A DNA stretch of 8,290 nucleotides from the NCBI GenBank assembly GCA_020854785.1, contig JAHFZE010000002.1, positions 1 to 8,290 on the forward strand, in the 5' to 3' direction. Position 1 is the stretch's first letter. Every line of letters starts with the position of its first letter. The position numbers and the translations under genes were made by a program. Below the pieces are notes generated by a model. The model was not told the DNA's origin. It did not search any database and was given only the letters and a program-made list of their open reading frames with translations. Shown piece by piece: positions 5,882 through 8,290 of the stretch. Source of the DNA: Methanomethylovorans sp. (lineage in GTDB: Archaea; Halobacteriota; Methanosarcinia; Methanosarcinales; Methanosarcinaceae).

Positions 5882-6748
5882 ATGATGAGGGTCGAGGATC
5901 TTGAGGAGTACAGGCAGATCAATATAGCACTTGCCGATCTTATCCAGAAAATGGATGAGTCTTCTCAGATGAAGAAGTTATTACATCATGTATGCAGTTC
6001 GGGTGGCAAAAAAATAAGGCCTCTTATTTTAATGCTCTCCACAGAAGTGTGCGGTGGAGATAAGAACAAGGGTATCGATGCTGCACTGGCCATTGAGCTG
6101 ATACACTCTGCTTCCCTTATCCATGATGATCTTCTTGATGGTGGTATACTGAGAAGGGGCATACCTTCGGCACATGAGAAATATGGAATTGCTGCTGCAC
6201 TGCTATGTGGCGATTTTCTCATCTCTAAGGCAATAACGCTGATCTCTTCCTATGGGCATGATGCCGTTCATGAGTTCGGCAGTGCAGGAATGCAAATGGC
6301 GGAAGGGGAAACGATCGATATAAAGAGTGTTAACGAGGAATTCAGACAGAAGCACTATTTCGATTGCATAAATAAAAAAACAGCATCTCTATTTGCATCC
6401 AGTGCGGCCATAGGGGCCTATATAGCCGGGTGTAGCAAGGATGAGGCTCTGAGATTCCATGCTTTTGGAGAGAATGTGGGTATAGCGTATCAGATCGTAG
6501 ATGACCTTCTTGAGTTCTTGGAAGAGCTGGAAGACAAAAAGTCAACTCAAGAATCAGTTACATTGCCTCAAATATACGGTCGTACTATGGGACGTGAGGA
6601 GGCAGTAGAACGAACCATTGCAGAGGTGCACAGATATGTGGGGTTTGCCAAAGACCTGCTGAGTTCTTTCAGACCCTGTGCTGCAAGGGAAAAATTGCTG
6701 CTTATCACAGATCATATAACTATCGACCTTCTCCCGAGCAGGGTATGA
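5882..6748 (+). CDS. All-trans polyprenyl diphosphate synthase, probably for methanophenazine side chain
   Basis: The 288-residue protein belongs to the trans-isoprenyl diphosphate synthases, which extend allylic diphosphates with isopentenyl diphosphate. GGKKIRP (41-47), the first aspartate-rich motif HDDLLD (D82, D83, D86) with R91/R92, KTASLF (166-171) and the second motif YQIVDDLLEF (D207, D208, E211) are in order. The second motif has Glu where DDxxD is usual. The residues before the first motif are small (A77, S78), which normally permits long products. A Methanosarcina mazei enzyme of this class makes geranylfarnesyl (C25) diphosphate for methanophenazine and groups with respiratory quinone enzymes; the neighbours here (cytochrome c maturation, ATP synthase) suit that role. 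A membrane lipid geranylgeranyl diphosphate synthase is the alternative. At 288 residues it is short, with a reduced loop after the second motif (KKSTQESVTLPQI). The start may be ATG 5882 or 5885; the SD is weak. Confidence 0.9.
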   Translation: MMRVEDLEEYRQINIALADLIQKMDESSQMKKLLHHVCSSGGKKIRPLILMLSTEVCGGDKNKGIDAALAIELIHSASLIHDDLLDGGILRRGIPSAHEKYGIAAALLCGDFLISKAITLISSYGHDAVHEFGSAGMQMAEGETIDIKSVNEEFRQKHYFDCINKKTASLFASSAAIGAYIAGCSKDEALRFHAFGENVGIAYQIVDDLLEFLEELEDKKSTQESVTLPQIYGRTMGREEAVERTIAEVHRYVGFAKDLLSSFRPCAAREKLLLITDHITIDLLPSRV

Positions 6749-6772
6749 ATCCTTCTATTTATTTCAATTTCA

Positions 6773-6778
6773 AGGTGA
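6773..6778 (+). promoter_or_regulatory. Ribosome binding site of the radical SAM gene
   Basis: AGGTGA ends four bases before the ATG at 6783 and fixes that start. The 34-base gap after the prenyl synthase also has a T-rich run (TTCTATTTATTTC) that could be a weak internal promoter or processing site, but nothing is clear. Confidence 0.6.
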
Positions 6779-6782
6779 ACGG

Positions 6783-7967
6783 ATGCGAGTATACGATAGA
6801 TCAGTTATCAAAATAGATGCAGTTATAGATAATGGGAAAGTTGTGCTCGAAAGTCAAGGAGCATTAAATCCTATTGCTAAGCCTATCATTAGTAGGATCA
6901 ATGATATCTTCCAGGAAGAGAAGCCTATATATGTTGATGATGAGAACATTGTCTTTTCAACATGGGTACCTCCTATACCAGGTGAGGTGTTCAACAGGCT
7001 CATCAGTGCAGAAATAGGCTCTATACTCAAAAAAAGGGTTCCAGATCAGCTTTCCATTGGCATCACTTCAAGATGTCCTAATAATTGCATTCATTGTGGG
7101 GCGGCTGATATCGTTACAAAGACAGAGCTAACCATGGACCAGATCAATAGTGCAGTATCCCAGGCTATTGAACTTGGTTCTTACTATGTTTCCTTTGATG
7201 GCGGAGAGACCATGATGCGCAATGATCTCACTGAAATGGTAAAGGCAGTGGATAAGAGCAAAGCAATTGCTGCCTGTTTTACTTCCGGGTTCAGGCTTAC
7301 AGAAGAAAGGGCGAGGGATCTGAAGGCTGCAGGTCTTTATGCCACGCATATTAGTATTGATAGTCCCCGGGAAGAGGAGCATGACCGGGTTCGCGGGCGT
7401 GAGGGGGCTTTTAAGGACAGTTTACAGGGGATCAAGAGTACTCTGGGAGCAGGCATGTTAGCTGATATGTTCGTCGTTGTTTCACCTCACAACATCGATG
7501 AACTTGAGGATTTCTACGGGCTTGCCGAAAGCTTCGGTATGCATGAATTGTCCATCTATGAGATCGTTGCAGTTGGGCGATGGATGGAACACGAGGATGA
7601 GGTTATTTCTGGCTCTGATGTCAAGATGCTGGGCAGGTTCCAGAAGGAAAAGAACAGGGCACAGGAAGGTCCAAGGGTAACAGCTCTCCCATATTTCATG
7701 GGTCCTGACCAGTTCGGCTGTTTTGCAGGCAGAAGATGGATGCATGTCACAGCAGGGGGAGATGTTCTTCCTTGCGCTTATACCCCTCTTTCTTTTGGGA
7801 ATATAGTGGAGGAAGGATTAGATGTTATCTGGAAGCGGATGGGGCAACATGAAGCATACAGAAAGAATGCCGATTTTTGCAGGATGCGGGACCAGAGATT
7901 CAGGCAAAAATACATTCATGTTATCCCAAAAGATGCCTCTTTGCCATTAAGGCTGGATGTTCCTTAA
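6783..7967 (+). CDS. Radical SAM protein of unknown function, twitch-type C-terminus
   Basis: The 394-residue protein has an unusual N-terminal region of about 88 residues (IDNGKVVLESQGALNP onward), then a radical SAM barrel with the cluster motif CPNNCIHC (C98, C102, C105). The SAM amine-binding motif reads FDGGET (138-143) where GGEP is common. The C-terminal part has C313 in FGCFAG, C331 in GGDVLPCAYTPLSFGNI and C366 in DFCRMRD, a reduced set resembling a twitch domain with one auxiliary cluster, not the full SPASM set seen in AhbD. It is therefore probably not AhbC/AhbD, though a tetrapyrrole role cannot be excluded. I do not recognise the family by name. It starts 34 bases after the prenyl synthase with a strong SD, so the two are probably co-transcribed. 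A role in methanophenazine synthesis is a hypothesis from position only. Confidence 0.9.
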   Translation: MRVYDRSVIKIDAVIDNGKVVLESQGALNPIAKPIISRINDIFQEEKPIYVDDENIVFSTWVPPIPGEVFNRLISAEIGSILKKRVPDQLSIGITSRCPNNCIHCGAADIVTKTELTMDQINSAVSQAIELGSYYVSFDGGETMMRNDLTEMVKAVDKSKAIAACFTSGFRLTEERARDLKAAGLYATHISIDSPREEEHDRVRGREGAFKDSLQGIKSTLGAGMLADMFVVVSPHNIDELEDFYGLAESFGMHELSIYEIVAVGRWMEHEDEVISGSDVKMLGRFQKEKNRAQEGPRVTALPYFMGPDQFGCFAGRRWMHVTAGGDVLPCAYTPLSFGNIVEEGLDVIWKRMGQHEAYRKNADFCRMRDQRFRQKYIHVIPKDASLPLRLDVP

Positions 7968-8174
7968 CAGAAATAGGATATTTCCATTACATTGGGGGGT
8001 CATCTCTTGCTATCTATTCAGCTTAAATATCACTAAGATTTATAAATTATGTTCTATAATAATTTGGTTTGGTAGAGGTAATGAAACCGAATACTTTATA
8101 TTCGAAGTTACAATTACAGTGGGTATCTTATCACATCAAGCGAATTAGTAATCACCTTTGCATGAGGATTATGC
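7968..8174 (+). promoter_or_regulatory. Intergenic region and promoter area of the aha ATP synthase operon
   Basis: The 207 A/T-rich bases lie between the radical SAM stop and ahaH. They hold at least two TATA-like elements: TTTATAAA at 8039-8046 and TTTATATT at 8095-8102. No obvious hairpin terminator for the upstream gene is seen. The open frame at 7957-8148 crossing this region has no SD or family match and is probably chance. Confidence 0.55.
8083..8102 (+). promoter_or_regulatory. Best candidate BRE/TATA promoter for ahaH
   Basis: GAAACCGAATACTTTATATT joins a purine-rich BRE-like stretch to TTTATATT, close to the methanogen consensus TTTATATA. It lies about 75 bases upstream of the ahaH ATG, so initiation about 25 bases downstream would leave a leader of roughly 50 bases. 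Confidence 0.5.
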
Positions 8175-8290
8175 ATGGCAAAAGATAAAATCTTATCAGA
8201 AATCAAACAAGCAGAAACCAATGCGCGGATCATGGTGGATAACGCCATTAAGGAAAAGAATGATCGCATTTCAAAAGCCCGCGTTGAGGC
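8175..8290 (+). CDS. ahaH: A-type ATP synthase subunit H, N-terminal fragment
   Basis: The first 38 codons are present and the gene runs off the right edge. MAKDKILSEIKQAETNARIM and the following residues (AIKEKNDRISKARVEA) form a highly charged helix with the Ala- and Lys/Glu-rich pattern of AhaH, the peripheral stalk coiled-coil subunit of the archaeal ATP synthase, which pairs with AhaE. In Methanosarcina ahaH opens the operon ahaH-I-K-E-C-F-A-B-D, which should continue to the right. GAGG at 8164-8167 lies seven bases before the ATG; the ATG at 8171 is in another frame that stops after five codons. A generic coiled-coil V-type subunit G/E relative is the only alternative. Confidence 0.8.
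   Translation, partial: MAKDKILSEIKQAETNARIMVDNAIKEKNDRISKARVE

Noticed and set aside
6783..7967. Assignment of the second radical SAM gene as ahbC
   Set aside because: It lacks the full SPASM cysteine set, has an atypical GGE motif and a long N-terminal region, and lies outside the heme operon; position and motifs do not support AhbC.
7957..8148. 63-codon frame after the radical SAM gene
   Set aside because: It overlaps the radical SAM end and the aha promoter region, lacks an SD, and has no family resemblance; the TATA-like elements inside it argue for regulatory DNA.
1..8290. Mobile elements, CRISPR arrays, tRNA or rRNA genes
   Set aside because: No terminal inverted repeats, transposase motifs, regularly spaced repeats or tRNA-like cloverleaf sequences were seen on either strand.

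Overview
The window looks like chromosome of a methanogenic archaeon with cytochromes, most probably a Methanosarcinaceae member (Methanolobus, Methanomethylovorans or Methanococcoides type; the genus cannot be fixed by reading alone). The evidence is the archaeal ahb heme pathway with paired Lrp-like siroheme decarboxylases, a quinone-type prenyl synthase as expected for methanophenazine, an A-type ATP synthase operon start (ahaH), archaeal TATA-like promoters, and Shine-Dalgarno sites such as GGTGAT and AGGTGA. The DNA is of middling GC content, densely coding, and shows no mobile elements, CRISPR arrays or RNA genes.

Left part (1 to 5101, minus strand): one tight operon read right to left, ahbD > ahbA > ahbB > precorrin-2 dehydrogenase > hemA > hemB > hemL (only the first 16 codons of hemL are in the window). 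It supplies the front end of tetrapyrrole synthesis (glutamyl-tRNA to porphobilinogen), the precorrin-2 to sirohydrochlorin step, siroheme decarboxylation and the last heme-forming step. Missing from the window are hemC/hemD (probably beyond the left edge), the uroporphyrinogen III methyltransferase and ahbC. The early steps also feed cobalamin, F430 and siroheme.

Middle (5102 to 5320): a divergent promoter region of 219 bases.

Right part (5321 to 8290, plus strand): a tiny CcmD-like membrane gene, a CcmE heme chaperone of the cysteine (CxxxY) type, an all-trans polyprenyl diphosphate synthase that is probably the side-chain enzyme for methanophenazine, a radical SAM protein of unknown role, a 207-base promoter region, and the start of ahaH, first gene of the archaeal ATP synthase operon.

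Read together, the window is a bioenergetic neighbourhood: heme synthesis, heme delivery to cytochrome c, probable membrane electron carrier synthesis, and ATP synthase. The most open question is the radical SAM gene beside the prenyl synthase, a candidate for the unknown methanophenazine headgroup chemistry. Smaller points of interest are the unannotatably small ccmD, the CxxxY CcmE, a TAG-TAG-TAA end on ahbB in a probable pyrrolysine-using lineage, and a TTG start on hemA behind a possible leader ORF.
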